NCBI GenBank assembly: GCA_036362985.1
Contig: JAYGXS010000002.1
Span: 91,293,263 to 91,357,262 of the forward strand
DNA: 64,000 nucleotides
Direction of reading: 5' to 3'
Origin: Ligula intestinalis
Taxonomy: Eukaryota; Platyhelminthes; Cestoda; Diphyllobothriidea; Diphyllobothriidae
Made by a program: the position numbers and the translations under genes. The notes under the pieces are model-generated. The model searched no databases. It worked only from the letters and a program-made list of their open reading frames with translations, and was not told the DNA's origin. This document shows positions 22,158-34,635 of this stretch, piece by piece. Every line of letters begins with the position of its first letter. Position 1 is the first letter of the stretch.

Positions 22158-22450
22158 AATCTCACTGAAATGTTTATGGGAACCCTAATCGAAAGCTTCT
22201 AATATCCGTGTACGCCTATTAAAAAAAGCGGCATTAGAAGTGATAATAGTTACTAATCAGTCGGGAGGCAGTTGTTTCACTTAACAAACGTAAATAATTT
22301 CTGAAAACGGAGACGGGGAATAGGATTCTGGGGGCATTTTCCAGGTCGCACGAGACGATATCCACCAATACCTCAGGTGATACGCTAGAATGCGTTGATT
22401 TTTCACGAATAGAGGCGAATGTTCGCAGTTTGGTTGTGTGTACAAGTAAA

Positions 22451-22517
22451 GAAGAAGAAGAAGAAGAAGAAGAAGAAGAAGAAGAAGAAGAAGAAGAAGA
22501 AGAAGAAGAAGAAGAAG
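22451..22517 (+). repeat. (GAA)22 microsatellite
   Basis: Uninterrupted GAA repeats over about 67 bp. On the minus strand this is (CTT)n. Reading frames over it (poly-L, poly-S, poly-F) are artefacts. Confidence 0.95.
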
Positions 22518-22519
22518 CT

Positions 22520-23065
22520 GTTCGCACGCCGGCGTCCTGCGTGACAGATTGTCAGAATTAACGGGCCACACCTACGAAAAGGGGTCACAAGTTTACTGTC
22601 GCAATCACGGCAATAATTGCCCATGCCAAAATCAAATCAAGCCGGAGATTGATTAAAATCTAGACCCTCGATGTCAACTTAGCCCATCAATTAATTTATC
22701 TGGCGCTGGCCTACTGAGCCCCGCATAGTCAGCTTTGATCTGGCGTCACTGGTGTTTGATTGGCCCCTACGCCGTATAAAAGTGGCTTGTTTTGTTTTCG
22801 TTCTCATCTCTGACGTTGAACTCTATTGAGAGTATGAAATATCGTATAATTAAAGCCGTGATTCCATCAAGCGTTGACCTTAGTCTGGAGTAGTTTATGA
22901 AGAAGCAGATTGTCGGCTAGCTTACTCTTTCCACTTCTACCGTGATTTTTGAACAAGACAAAATCAACATAACCGGTTGTGTAGATGAAGCAGGGGATGA
23001 AAAAGTGCCCCTAAACGGAGCGCATGGTAGATGTTTGGACCAAAACGGAGCCATATCAGGGTACG
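22520..23065. other. Noncoding, no recognised element
   Basis: Nothing recognised between the GAA array and repeat family G copy 2. A TATA-like tataaaagtgg lies at about 22776-22786, without a gene to assign it to. Confidence 0.4.
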
Positions 23066-23068
23066 GCA

Positions 23069-23410
23069 GGGGTTATTCATGTTGCGATTCCATGATAAAT
23101 GCCGAACATGGGGGGAGGGGGGGCGTTGTGGCATGCATATGGGCAGCTTCGACCGCACCAGTCAACTGCGCTCGATCCCGCCTCCCGCCTTCGGCCCTCT
23201 TGACTCTCTCTCTTGGCACCGGGTACAGGCGGATTAGAGAGGTGAGAGTGCGGTAGACGCTATGCAAGTCTAATACACTTAAAACTAATCAACGCGCGTC
23301 ACCGCGTTCGCCTTCAGCGTGCTGAAGCATGCGGTGGACACAATCGAAACCGACGGTCGCTCTGTCGGATGACAAAGCTAAGCATCCGCCTAATTTACCA
23401 GGCTACAGAT
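23069..23410 (+). repeat. GC-rich dispersed repeat family G, copy 2
   Basis: Includes ggcgttgtggca, gatcccgcctcc, aagtctaatacacttaaaac and gcatgcggtggacacaatcg; each has a counterpart in 39880-40150 and, more weakly, in 18290-18645. Confidence 0.55.
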
Positions 23411-26400
23411 AGAGCATCACGGATCTCCCATAAATGGGGGGGTGCTGCAGCCTGATTATCAGTCCTAAAAAGCACCGAAATATCTCATAAGTTTGCAATC
23501 ATTTTAATCACGGTTTATATTACGTCATGTTAAATTCGGACACCTCTCTTTTCTAACTTATGAGGAAGGCGCTGATTTGCTGCGGAGCTGTACCCCTTGG
23601 GTATATCTCACTCTTCTCTTCAACTTTCGTCTTTTTGCAAACTGTATCTGACAAGTCATTATAAGGGCTCTTGATCTTACTCCTTATGTCAATTACCATA
23701 AGTCTTTTAGTTGTTCTTAGCAATCTGGATTCGTATCCAACATCCTTCGGTCAGTTTCCCTTGCGCCCGTTTATTTACACTCGTATTCGTCATCATTTGC
23801 ATTTTATTGTCAGGGCAATACACCTTGATGTACTTCCGGTTTACTCAATGAAAAATGTAGTATTTTGTACCAAGGAACATGCAACAATCATCCACTTGAT
23901 TAAATTTCTCTCATCACTTTGAAACATCGAGTGCTTCCATACAGAGCCATGAACCTGTAGCCTAAACTCATTTCTTCGATCTGTAACATTTTGAAATTTA
24001 TGTCGTTTACCTCATCTAGCGTATATGAAGAATGCTACCTGAGCTATTTTTAAAGTAGTCTAATTATGTGGAATGCAATGTTGCTAGATTTTTGGACAAT
24101 AGTTTTAACAACATGATAAGCGCGTTACAGCTGCTGAATTCAGGTTCCGGATAATACTTATCTGTCGTACTCATTGACGTTAGCCATGGAAAATCTGGCC
24201 TCAACGATAAGAACCACTGAAAACAAAAAATTCCTCCACCGATCTCGACTATCATGCACTCTTTTTAGCAACCCTTCAAGTTATAAGAACACTTAATTGT
24301 TACTATTAGGCATAAGAACGTGCTATAGGTTCATTCAACTGGAACGATCGACGAGCGGTCATCGTCCTTAAACTTTGCCTCAAATGGTGATGGACACCGT
24401 GCGAAAAGTGTCCAAATATGTAGCCAGTCAATTACAACGAAATCGATGGAAGAGTCCGCCCTAAACAAACTGGTAGGACTCGCCTTTAATAAGCCCTAAA
24501 AATGAATCGTTTCTTGCTCCTTTTTTTAAGTAGACGTGATTTATAATTGTATGCGTACTTGCGTTGCAACCTTTGACTTGATACCGTCAGTGTTCGGTAC
24601 ACCAAAGGAAAATTGCAAACAAATTGTCGAGTTTTGTGATTTTATTTTGAAATTTCAAGGTCAGTTTTTCGAATCAGACCAGCCGTTTACTTCTGACATT
24701 TACATTTGTACGCTTTAGATGACTAAAATTTTCCCTAATTGGGTTTCGTCTCGGGGCTCTTATGGCAACGTATTGAAAGTGCCATCCGTCTAGACTGACT
24801 TTTCGAGTCACCTAAATTATTTGTGTTCTGCTGAGTGTGTTAAATGATTTCCCAAAGCAGCAAGGAAGTGGACTTTCAGATGAAGGCTTCAATGTCAAGG
24901 ACTTCCTGTAAAGGAAAAATATGTACTAAACAGATCCGTAAATACAGGCAAATAGCAAATTTATTGGCTTGTTTGGACGAATGAACATGCAAGAGACCCC
25001 TTTAGTAATAAGTAAGGTGCTATTTAGGGTTGTTCGATACTTGGTTTATGGTTTTTTATCTTCTATGATCCGTTATATAGATAGTAAAATACTATGATTT
25101 TCTCTGAACCAGCATAACTATGAAGATACAATCCGTGAAATGCGATGAAGTATAATTAGTCTTCCTTTTAAACGGTGTCGTATTTCTGAGAAGTACTTTG
25201 TTATTATAAACAGAAAAAAACAGGGAAACATCAGTTCCTAAGCCTTCGTCATAACCAATCAAACGTAGTCCTATTCTATTTCATGAAAACCTACGATTTG
25301 AAACCGAGTGTTTGACACTAATTGTCCTTAACAGTCTATCAGCATTCTGGCATGTCTAAAAAATATCTTGGCATTCGGATTTACGATAATTAATATAAAA
25401 TATCCACTGAAGTAATCCCTTCTACTCAAAAGGTTATCTCAGAATTTCGATTAAGATTCAGTCAGCTTAGTTACTGACTGGAATGCGAAGGAAAGTATCG
25501 ACAAAGGCCAAACTTACTAATCGTCGTCAACTAACCTTAGCCTTGGCGGATCCAAATGGCGAAGGCGCGTTCTGGGAGTTCTATGTTGAGCGGCAAGGTG
25601 AAACAGAACGAGCTTGTCCCGTTACATAATCGGCGAATGCACCCTTACCATACGACATCTAGGCACCAGTGTTGCGCTTATCTGGTGGAGTTGGCAAAAA
25701 TGATTATCTGCATAGTCGTCGAAAGTAAAATCGGACTAGACGATAGATATTTTGAAAACAGTCAAACTCGGCGTATACCGATGTATTTAATTGATCTAGC
25801 CCAATGGACATGACATGACATGCGCAGATTGGGGCTAGTGTTTCAGGAATATTTCAATTCCAGCGTTCTAAATATGCATTTAACTAAAGACTAAGTATTC
25901 ACATTTAATGGGGCAATCGGCTACTGAAAAACATTCTTTCTAGCGGAATCTCACTTAATCACTCCGGTTTTCTTCGAATATGCAGGCATGTCATGTGGTT
26001 ATAGAATATATTAACACACGAGAACCCACATTCATTCTGCCATTCAAATCTTAACTCTGACGGCTTGAACACCTCCTGGCCAAGTTAAAGCGTATATGAA
26101 CATTTAAAACCTTAGAATGAAGTTTCATTTTTAAGCCTTCGGTGATGTACTAGTCAAAACCGTCCGAGAACAGTAAGCATTCTGCTGCCGATTAAGGAGC
26201 ACTGTTCAGGGCCACAGTCTCATTGCCACAGTGGTGGGCTCTGAGAATTTTTTAAAGTTTTATTTCTTCAGTGTTCATTACCAAATCAAAATATAGAAAA
26301 ATAAGAGGTCAGTAGGTGCTGAAACATTTAGCAATTTATATCAAATGTCACTTTGTCCATGAGATATCGCTTGGACCTCTTATGGGTCATGAGTGAATGT

Positions 26401-27125
26401 GTCTGACAGCTTCACCCAGTGCATTCCTATATCTACAAATTTTAAGCCCCGAAAAAATCGGCTAACTCAAGAGGCCACAATCACTTAGGTCAAAGCGGCG
26501 TTTTTGCGCATCAACAGCCTGTCTAAGTGTTGTCACCGACAACTGACTATTTGCGCGTTCCAACAGGCGCTGACAAAGACCATACTTGTATCTATTTTTA
26601 GGTCAAATGTCGTATATCATTGCCTGTGACCACCACTAATATCCCCGCTAGTTAGGTTTCTCTTCTGAGCCTTTTACAAACCTCGGACTTGCTTCTATCC
26701 ATAGGAATGAGGGTATTCCTATCTTAATTCAGTTTTACTACGATGAAATTTCATCCATGCATCAAGAAGGATTTACCAACATTGTCAAAAGCCAAGTCCC
26801 AAAGTTATTAATTATGGCCAAGGTAGGCCGTAGATGTATCTAGAAGTCATAACCATTCCTTTGTCACTCTCTTCGATGAATCTTTCCTGTTACTACACTC
26901 AAGAACGATGAGCCACCTGGCTGGTGTTGAACTGCACCACTGGCATCAGCTTGGATACAGGGCCTCAGTGAGACTGCTCTTAAAACCATTTTTGTCAATC
27001 AAGTTGCACCCTACTAAGATTGCTTAATTCGTTAGAGATTGCCTTTATGCACTCCTTCCGGATAGGACATGAAAATTCGAATGGCCCTTAATACCGGTGA
27101 TATTGCGTTAAGGGCTATGCAAACT
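23411..27125. other. Featureless noncoding stretch
   Basis: 3.7 kb with no recognisable coding domain, repeat pair or RNA. Open frames at 23671-23922 and 25556-25813 have no family resemblance and no exon-like context. Confidence 0.45.
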
Positions 27126-27129
27126 TGGG

Positions 27130-27215
27130 TGGGCATAATTTAAGGGTTAGGGTTTGGGGCAAGATTTGATTCAGGGTTAACATTTGTTTTTGGTTTAGTG
27201 CTGGGGTTCGGGTAA
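27130..27215 (+). repeat. Degenerate GGTTAGG-type array
   Basis: aagggttagggtttggggc and gcttgggg-like variants form an imperfect G/T-rich array. Related arrays lie at 29690-29765, 29965-30090, 42715-42800, 51930-52080 and 58440-58540. Confidence 0.5.
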
Positions 27216-28370
27216 GGAACTAATTACTGCAATTTAGTGCAAGTCCGCCTGTATAAAATAGGTTGAAGGGCCTCCTTAGCTCCGTCTTCTGTGGTGACGG
27301 GAACCATGTTAACGAGTCCACCCGTAAACTCGTTCCTACAATATCGTTCTTCAAAAGTTACTTGGCCAATTGAAACTCTTCTGGTACTCTCTGCACACCC
27401 ATATTGGCCTTATCAGTGTACCATCATTTTTCGAGAATAGCGCATATCTTCTGATTTTCTTTGAAGGCGTTTCTTCTTCGTTTCGTATCGCCAAGTACTG
27501 GCAATACATTTAGAAATGACGATCCAGGCAGTTCTGAGTCCCCCATCGATCAACTTCAACTTCAGTGTCTGCTACGATCATCGGTTGTTCAACATCTTAT
27601 ACTCCAAAGACAAACAATTTGTTTGAGGTCCACAGGAGTAAGTGAATCGATGTTCCAAAACCTAAATCGCAGATCTTCCTAATTGTTGCATCATCCCCAG
27701 AGATTCATTTCACGAAGACGCAAGTCAAGTTTGCGCACGACCCTCCTCTCAGGTGTGCAGAGTATACTAACGTATGCACAGTCGTTATAGTCTACCAGCT
27801 GATACTGGCTCTTCACGCCATGAATATAAGGCTGCATATCGTGTGACTTAAGATTACTGGTCACTCGCTGGTATACGTTCATGAGCATGACATATCTTAC
27901 CACCGTCTAACCGGCCTACTACGTAGTGAAGAAAGTTAGCAACTGAAGTGGAGGAGAGTTACTGTCGTTGGAGTTCGTGTTAAGGTTCTCACTTTCCTGC
28001 CAATATGACAAATAATGGCAGAGTCGGAACAACTTCTAGCTGAGAAGATCAGCGCCTAGTTTGCCTTAGATGTTCCAATCGGAGGTAAAAGCATCATGGC
28101 CGGTACATTTATATGAGCTATGTGTTCCGCCTGTTGCGTCTTGATATCGGCCCAGAGCCCACTTTAAACGCGCACGGGTGCACGTGACGCGATGCAATTG
28201 CCACGTGCCTTGCCCTCTTAACGCGTGACCAGGTATGCAAGGTCAGCGAGTGACCGACACCTAGCCACTCTACCAATACATCCCTCACAATGTTTACACG
28301 TAGTTCAGGTAAAGTATCAAGGTTATTTTTGTCTGAGCAATTTACTGTGAGTAAAAATTGAACTAGAAAA
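27216..28370. other. Noncoding, no recognised element
   Basis: No domain recognised. The minus frame 27691-27903 has no identifiable relatives. Confidence 0.4.
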
Positions 28371-28375
28371 GTATA

Positions 28376-28564
28376 CAGTAGTCACCGGTTACTAAGCCCA
28401 CGGTTAATAGGCCCAGCCGCTTATTAAGCCCAATTCGGTCTGGGCCCGAGGTGGGTTTAATAACCGGTGACTACTGCATTAAGCCCACGGTTAATAGGCC
28501 CAGCCGCTTATTAAGCCAAATTTGGTCTGGGTCCGAGGTGGGCCCTAATAACCGGCGGATACTG
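28376..28564 (+). mobile_element. Pogo-type MITE with partial internal duplication
   Basis: Left end CAGTAGTCACCGGTTA; right end, reverse complemented, CAGTATCCGCCGGTTA; TA duplications at 28374-28375 and 28565-28566. A third, perfect copy of the terminal repeat (inverted) lies inside at 28461-28476, followed by a second copy of the body beginning aagcccacggttaatagg. So a 101-bp complete unit (28376-28476) is joined to an 88-bp unit lacking its own left terminus. No coding capacity. Confidence 0.8.
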
Positions 28565-28566
28565 TA

Positions 28567-29685
28567 CATAACTTGCGTCGTCCGATAGATGGTGGAGGAA
28601 AGCCGTCTAGCTTATAAGATGTAGAGCCATGCCATAGCGAGATGAAGTTTTCAATGTACCCTTGGCCAAATACGAATAAAATATCCCGGTTCTGGATGAA
28701 TTAGTAGGTCTTCTTCATTGGATTTCACTATGCACAGACAGACACAGAGCTTCCTTTTAGTGTCGTTTTTTTTTCAAATCTCCCCTAAAATGTCAAACAG
28801 AATCAGACCCCCCAAAGTTGCCCTCACTGTTTCTCAAAAATTGCGAGATCTCCGTTGGCAAGGCAAGTGACGTATGCCGCTGCGTTTGCACCTCGTCTCC
28901 CGCTTGAATCACCTTCCTCTGTACCTTTTATTACCCGCCCACCCTTATGCTTCATGCCAATGTAGGAATTTGTGTGTCTAAGTTTCGAAAATGTCATCTT
29001 CTCTAGCTAAAATTTCTGCAATTGCGGCAAAACACTGATAGGATATAAGTGTTGGAATTCCTCCTCTCTCCTACCCTTCAGTTCAGTAAGACTAAAAGTA
29101 CAAGGGACAGGATGCAGATGAAACTGCAAGCTCATGATAAGTGCGAATAGCAAATTAAAAAAAACCTGAAGCCTGGAAACTTGCCTTAGGAATTCCTAAA
29201 GGAATTTTACTGAGTAGAGCACTATTCTTGGTTCACTGTAGAAACAAGAGATCTGCTTTCGAAAGGCACTATTTCACAGGCATTAATTTTTTTCCAAATA
29301 AAAAAGACATCTGCCAACCAGCGCTCTATTGAGTGTGGTCTGCTTTGAAGCCCCAAATATTGCACTTTTGCCATCACAATCCATAACTTTGGCACTTTTT
29401 ATGCCTAAGTTAATGACTGGAATTGTTACTACAAGATGTGCGCATGTTTCTTCTTCCGGAAAAAATTGATTTTGTCGGATAGGCGACGGCCTTGTAGTTT
29501 GTGGTGAACTATCGGCTTTAATATGAGCGAAACCGAATGAGCAGACGAATGCAATAACGACACCTAAAATCGCCAGTTACTATAGTTGGGCTGATGAGTC
29601 TTTTGAGGACGAAACTGATTAATATTGGGTCGGAGTTATAAGTACTCCCCATTATTGCAGGTAGCCTTGTGCTTTATTTCAGGGG
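28567..29685. other. Noncoding, no recognised element
   Basis: No recognised coding or repeat signal. Confidence 0.4.
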
Positions 29686-29689
29686 GGGC

Positions 29690-30090
29690 TAGTGTGAAGG
29701 TTAGGAGGGCTAAGGTTGGTAAGATTAGGTTTGCCATAAGGTTTAGGGTTACAGTTAGGACAGGGAACGATTTCCCTAACGGCAATCAGATAAGCAATCG
29801 GAGTTTTCTAACAAAAATAGTACGAAGATAAGGTAATGATGCAGCCACCTGGCTAGGTCTAGTTTCGGCAGTGGTGATTTTAATGACCGCCTAAACGAAA
29901 TACGGAAACAGGGGCTGCCCAAAATGCATGCGACTTTTAGCCGAATTCCCGGGGAATTCGGTTTGAGATTAAGATGAGGGTTGGGTTAATTTGTGGTTCG
30001 TTTAATGGTGAGGTTATAGTCAGAATTAGGATTAAAGTCCGGATTATGTTAAGGGTTGAGGTTTGGATTCATGTAAATTGTAGGGTTTCG
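29690..30090 (+). repeat. Two degenerate GGTTAGG-type arrays
   Basis: 29690-29765 (gaaggttaggagggctaagg ...) and 29965-30090 (gatgagggttgggttaattt ...). They are imperfect, with no fixed unit length, and resemble decayed telomere-like or SINE-tail repeats. Confidence 0.5.
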
Positions 30091-30106
30091 TTTTGAAGAT
30101 TGTGTT

Positions 30107-30755
30107 AACAGCAAAATTTATTGGATCCATTAATTTCGAGAGTGCTCATCAGTTGCTTCCTCTCATTGCATAACGTGGATAACGTAATAGGAAATACAAA
30201 AGCGAATTCATACAGAAAAATCAATACAACCAGAAAGATCATAGGAAATGGCCAAGAGGTGAGAAATTTAAAAAGCTGTAGGCAGCTGCTTATTGAAACA
30301 AAAAACAGAACTCCCCGTTCATCGATTAATGAACGTCTGCTAGATACGGGCCATTCTATGGATCACAAGACTTTTTTCCTAGTACTTGTTCGGGCGAGAA
30401 CAGCTTGTACCTTACGCTACCTGGAGGCAACCTACATACGGCGGTTCAAACCCGACCTATGTAAACAGCTAGAGCATGTGGTGAACCTAACTCTGCCGTG
30501 GTGACACCAGCTCCCTGTTTACACATTTTCCTTCCTAAATGTTTGCCTTAGACGTCTTTTCTCCGTTTTGCAGCCCACAGCGTTTTAACTTTCTTACGTC
30601 ATTGATTAGCCTCTTGGCAATTTCCTTGCTGTTTGTATCGATTTTTCTGTATGAATTCAATTTGTATTTTCTCTTACGTTATTTACGTAATGCAACGAGA
30701 GGAAACAACTGATGAGCACTCTTGAAATTAATCGATCCAATAAATTTTGCTGTTT
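30107..30755 (+). mobile_element. Penelope-like element fragment between inverted arms
   Basis: Arms 30107-30288 and 30570-30755 are inverted copies of one another (outer block aacagcaaaatttattgg, inner block ending ctgtaggcagctgc), enclosing about 280 bp. The spacer on the plus strand encodes SSINERLLDTGHSMDHKTFF, YLEATYIRRFKPDLCKQ and VNLTLPW, the C-terminal end of a PLE GIY-YIG endonuclease (HLxxTGHxxD ... EAxxIxxxxPxLCxQ ... LxLPW). The right arm is then the PLE 3' end in normal orientation, and the left arm the same 3' end inverted. It carries a CTGATGA...GAAA string followed by AATAAA at 30712-30745. Confidence 0.75.
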
Positions 30756-30759
30756 ATAC

Positions 30760-31740
30760 AATCGTCAAAATTACTTTCAATTTCTGTAGGGTTTAGACGT
30801 ACGATCGGGTTAGGGGCCAACACTGGAGTAACCGTTTAGTTTTATGTTAAGGTAAAGGCATGCTAATATTTCGCCTGCCTGAAATATATCGTATGGTAAG
30901 CTGGGTGCTCCTATTCATGTGCCCTGGCTGGATGGCCATCCAAGACATCCTCCCCTAGTCTCCTTCTGCCGCAGTCTCTGTGGATGCTTTTGCTCGAACC
31001 AGGGCCCAGAAAAGCAAACTTGCATGTCCAATGCAGTCTAGGTGCAGCTGAAAAAGGCATAGCACGTAAGGTCATGAGTACTTAGCGTTTGCTTCTAGTT
31101 TGTCACGCATAACTTTGCAGCTTCTACGTTGCGACGACTTCAGTGAGAAGCAGCCCTGCAGCGCTAAAAGATGAGCCCTTCACGATCCACGCAGCCTTGG
31201 ATAAATTTGCATGAGGTGCTAGCTTGGACTCGGTGTACCAACCACGTCCAAATCAATTGCGGAAAGACTAAAAACTCAAAAGGAGACATGCCGAAATTTG
31301 TCTGTCAAGAACAAATGGTATGTGAATGAAAATTTTCCACTGTTAGGGCTAAATTCTCGGGGATAAGCATTCTGTGGTGTTCTTCCCAGAATAGAACGCC
31401 AATTTCCAGGTCGGTAGCTTCTCAACTAGGTCACTTTCGAAGTACTGACTCCACACCTTGCCTGAACTTAGTCAAAGTAATAAACCACTGAAATCTTCAT
31501 TCCTCTACGTAACCAGACGTATGCACCCCTCCCAGAGGTTCGTGTGATTAAAACGTTATTCCTTTTGTCCACTTTAAGTTAATGGAATGTATTGGCCTAA
31601 CTCTATGCAAGGTTCAACAGTATTTGAGCGCAGGACAGAAGTCAAGAAGGCAAAAAGGGTGAACTGATAACCTTTTGATGTTTTTCTTCTTGTTTAGGGG
31701 ACAGTGAAGTTTCAGGCTTGCCTTATATTCAAGAAACTTG
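30760..31740. other. Noncoding, no recognised element
   Basis: No recognised signal. Confidence 0.4.
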
Positions 31741-31745
31741 GCAAA

Positions 31746-31840
31746 AGTAGCTTATGTAACCCCACTCATTAACCCCTAGTCCCAGTATTTCGTCCTGCAA
31801 AAACGGTGGTTGTAGAGTTTTGTGGGGTGGGGAAATAGAA
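31746..31840 (+). repeat. Dispersed repeat family N, copy 1
   Basis: gtagcttatgtaaccccact, cccctagtcccagtattt, aaaacggtggttgtag and ttttgtggggtggggaaata. Copies at 33020-33110 (inverted) and 33181-33268. Confidence 0.6.
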
Positions 31841-31949
31841 AAGGCAGATAATGAAATTTTTAAAAGTAAGTGTTAAGTGAAAAATGTAGTCGAACATGTT
31901 TCCCGCGGCCGTTTGGAGCTAGTTGTTCCACATGTAAACTGAAAGCATG

Positions 31950-31979
31950 CGCGGCGCTTCGCGCCGCGAACTGTACTAA
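31950..31979 (+). repeat. Candidate Helitron 3' terminus
   Basis: An 8-bp perfect GC hairpin (CGCGGCGC, loop TTC, GCGCCGCG, 31950-31968) is followed after 7 nt by CTAA at 31976-31979 and then T. This meets the CTRR|T rule for Helitron 3' ends. No helicase nearby, so any element would be nonautonomous. Confidence 0.35.
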
Positions 31980-32309
31980 TCTAACTCCACAACGGTAAGT
32001 TGGACCACAGGTAAGTTAAAGTAAACGACCTTCCAATCACCATTTCATTTTTTTCGGGAAATACAAGAAACCTGCAGTTTGTTAATAGGGTTTTTCCGCA
32101 ATAAGTTAAGGTAAACCTAGACCGATTAAATGAGTATCGTCGCAATTAATTACTCCAAATCCAATCACTGAAGTGTTCCGAATCGAAAAATTGAAGCGCT
32201 CTACATCCAATCCTGAAATGCTAGAATTGCTATAAACATATACTAATAGTAATTTGTAAGTAGTATTATTATTATTACTTAACCAAATGAGTTTCTGACT
32301 ATCTAGCTA

Positions 32310-32916
32310 TGACGCTTCTACTCACTATGCGATCTGCGCCGATCGTGTCTGAGGTCGCATCTACCGCACCTATGGTCCTAGGCTACGCGGCCCTGTCACA
32401 CCCTTTCTCGTATCAACCGACTGCTGACGACGTGGCGGGTTCCTCGGCTCTTGGCACAGCAAAGGCGTATCATGGTCGCATCTCCGGTCTTCGGGACGTT
32501 CTCGTGACTCCGAGGTCTCCTCCTCGTATGGTCCTTCGGATGTAGATATTACTCGTCATGGACGCCATGGCTGCCATCAACATTCACAGAAGCATCATGC
32601 CCCCATCATTCACATACTTCCCCACGAGCGACAGTTTTTCTCCTAAAAACCACAAATGACATTCCATTTTGAATTATGAGCCAGCCTTAGGAGTTTTTCA
32701 CTGTCTGCTCTTCTTCCTCAGTTACACTGCTGGCTCGTGTAAACTGAGTGTGAGGTTATTACTTGAAACAAGCGAGAAGTCGTCTGAAATTGTGGCAATG
32801 ACTTCTTTGGAATGTTCGGCTATGCCAATGCATTTCTTAAATCCTATGTACCAAGAGGGAGTTCAAAGGCGTTTGCCTATATTTCCTTTAATAAATTAGA
32901 CTTGTCTTGACTTGAT
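32310..32916 (+). repeat. SINE-like unit ending in a LINE-type 3' tail, copy 1
   Basis: Shares ttttctcctaaaaa and gttttt-cactgtctgctc blocks (around 32635-32710) with 38215-38305. It ends in the LINE 3' tail (tgtaccaagagggagttcaa ... aataaa ... ttgtcttgacttga) at 32846-32916. The 5' part is GC-rich and of unknown origin. Confidence 0.5.
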
Positions 32917-33019
32917 AATGCAGATTGGGGAAACCTACAGATATAAATCGACTACACGTCTAAATACAGTAAAATAAAAATGCATTCAGCATTTATTAAA
33001 GTATATTCCCCTGCGTGTC

Positions 33020-33268
33020 CTAATTTCCCGCCCATAAAACCTGATAAACACCGTTTTCGTAGGATTACATGCAGGGAGGAGGGATTAATGAGTGGGGCTA
33101 CGTAAGCTACTGTTGCCAGAAACTTATATTAGTTATCACGTTTTCTTACAGAACCAAAGCAGTCATGGACAATGGTAGTTGAAGTAGTGCACCTCATGTA
33201 CCCCTAGTCCCAGCATTGTTTTCTACGAAAATGGTGGTTATAGGGGTTTTTGGGGTGGGGAAATAGGA
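33020..33268. repeat. Fold-back pair of repeat family N
   Basis: 33020-33110 (minus orientation) and 33181-33268 (plus orientation) are inverted copies of family N separated by about 70 bp. Together they could be one fold-back element with arms of roughly 90 bp. Confidence 0.55.
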
Positions 33269-33269
33269 T

Positions 33270-34630
33270 AGGGTCACACATGAGTTAAATCCAATAAGAC
33301 AATAGAGTAGTGGAAGATAAAGATGATGCGTTGCGAACTCTCCGAATGTGAATAAGTCAGGGGCAGGCGGCTTTGGTCAGATTACCTGAGAAAATATGGG
33401 CGTCGAACAAGGTCTCCACCAAAAACCCTTCAGTGAACTTGGGTGCGGAACGTGAGCTGGCCACTGAACGTCTGCGTGGAATATGCTCTGGGAATATGAG
33501 GTGCCATAAAATTTGTTTTCCGGCAATAAACATTTAATTTTCTAAATAATTTCACCATCCAAGAAAGGAAACCTTGAAATGAACCAAGGACAATGGGCTT
33601 CACAAAGAACTCAGCAACTAGGCTAGCCGAAGGAGACAAGGCCTCGAAAATTTCAATAATCTAGTAGGAACATCCAGTGGCTAAAGGTGCTTGGACCATG
33701 TATTATTTGTGGTAAAATAGTTGTATCTCTAACTTTACAGTAATTCATACGAAGGCAATTCATCTGACTGTAATTTGGGTAATGTGAGGAGGCTATGGTT
33801 TAAATGGCTTACATTGCGTGGGCTTGCGACCTATTTAGTTTTGCCAACAATTTGCAAGATTTCTGAAACCCTTCACTAACATACAATAGATTTCTTATCT
33901 TATGAAATGTCAGCGGAAATTCTGAAATGCAGTTTTGACTCGAACAAATTACTCACGTAGGGTTGTACTACTGATTACCATACAGCCTAATTTCAACATA
34001 ATTTAGTCGCATCAGCGTGTCAGCTTCTTTCTAACCACCTGAAAAAATCACATGCTGAAAAAATGACTACTTAAGTAGTATGAATTTTCCTCATTCAACC
34101 TGCATTCACTGTTCTGATTTCCGCAAGGTTGATGAAATGACAGTAGAATGTCATTAATTTCTTGCATCTATCTATAAAGTCATCGCAGCGCGACTCGAGA
34201 AATAAATCCTGGGCTCCAGACAAACCTCAATCACTCACGCCTTAATTGCTCACGCCATATCCCCACGTTCAACCACCAAATGAGCCTATTCGAGTACCTA
34301 TGAACACACAAGAAACATGGATAACATATCAGCCCTCACATTATCTTTTGTTGCCTATATATATACCTAGTCAATGCATGAACCTTTCTGCTGACTTGTC
34401 CACCTGGGAGGGCCACCAATACTTCGCACCAATCGTTAAGCTTGGCAAAACGTCCGGCGCGTGATAGACAGCGACTTTTGGTAAGGTCAGTTACTGCGCC
34501 CGATATCCTGCCCCCGTCGATCTGACTTGAGCAGACGACCGGTGTAGGTGGAAGGAAGAGGGGAATAGTTATCCAGTTTGGATCCACCACTTAAACCCTC
34601 CCACCTAAACAAGCAAATTGGGTTATAAAT
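33270..34630. other. Noncoding, no recognised element
   Basis: The minus open frame 33430-33639 is long for its size but has no recognisable family. Nothing else identified. Confidence 0.4.
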
Positions 34631-34635
34631 TTTGT

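Noticed and set aside
22234..22624. Poly-Ser, poly-Leu and poly-Phe frames
   Set aside because: Translations of the (GAA)22 microsatellite in three frames.
23069..23410. Overlapping GC-rich frames as coding sequence
   Set aside because: They lie in a dispersed noncoding repeat (family G) and differ between copies.
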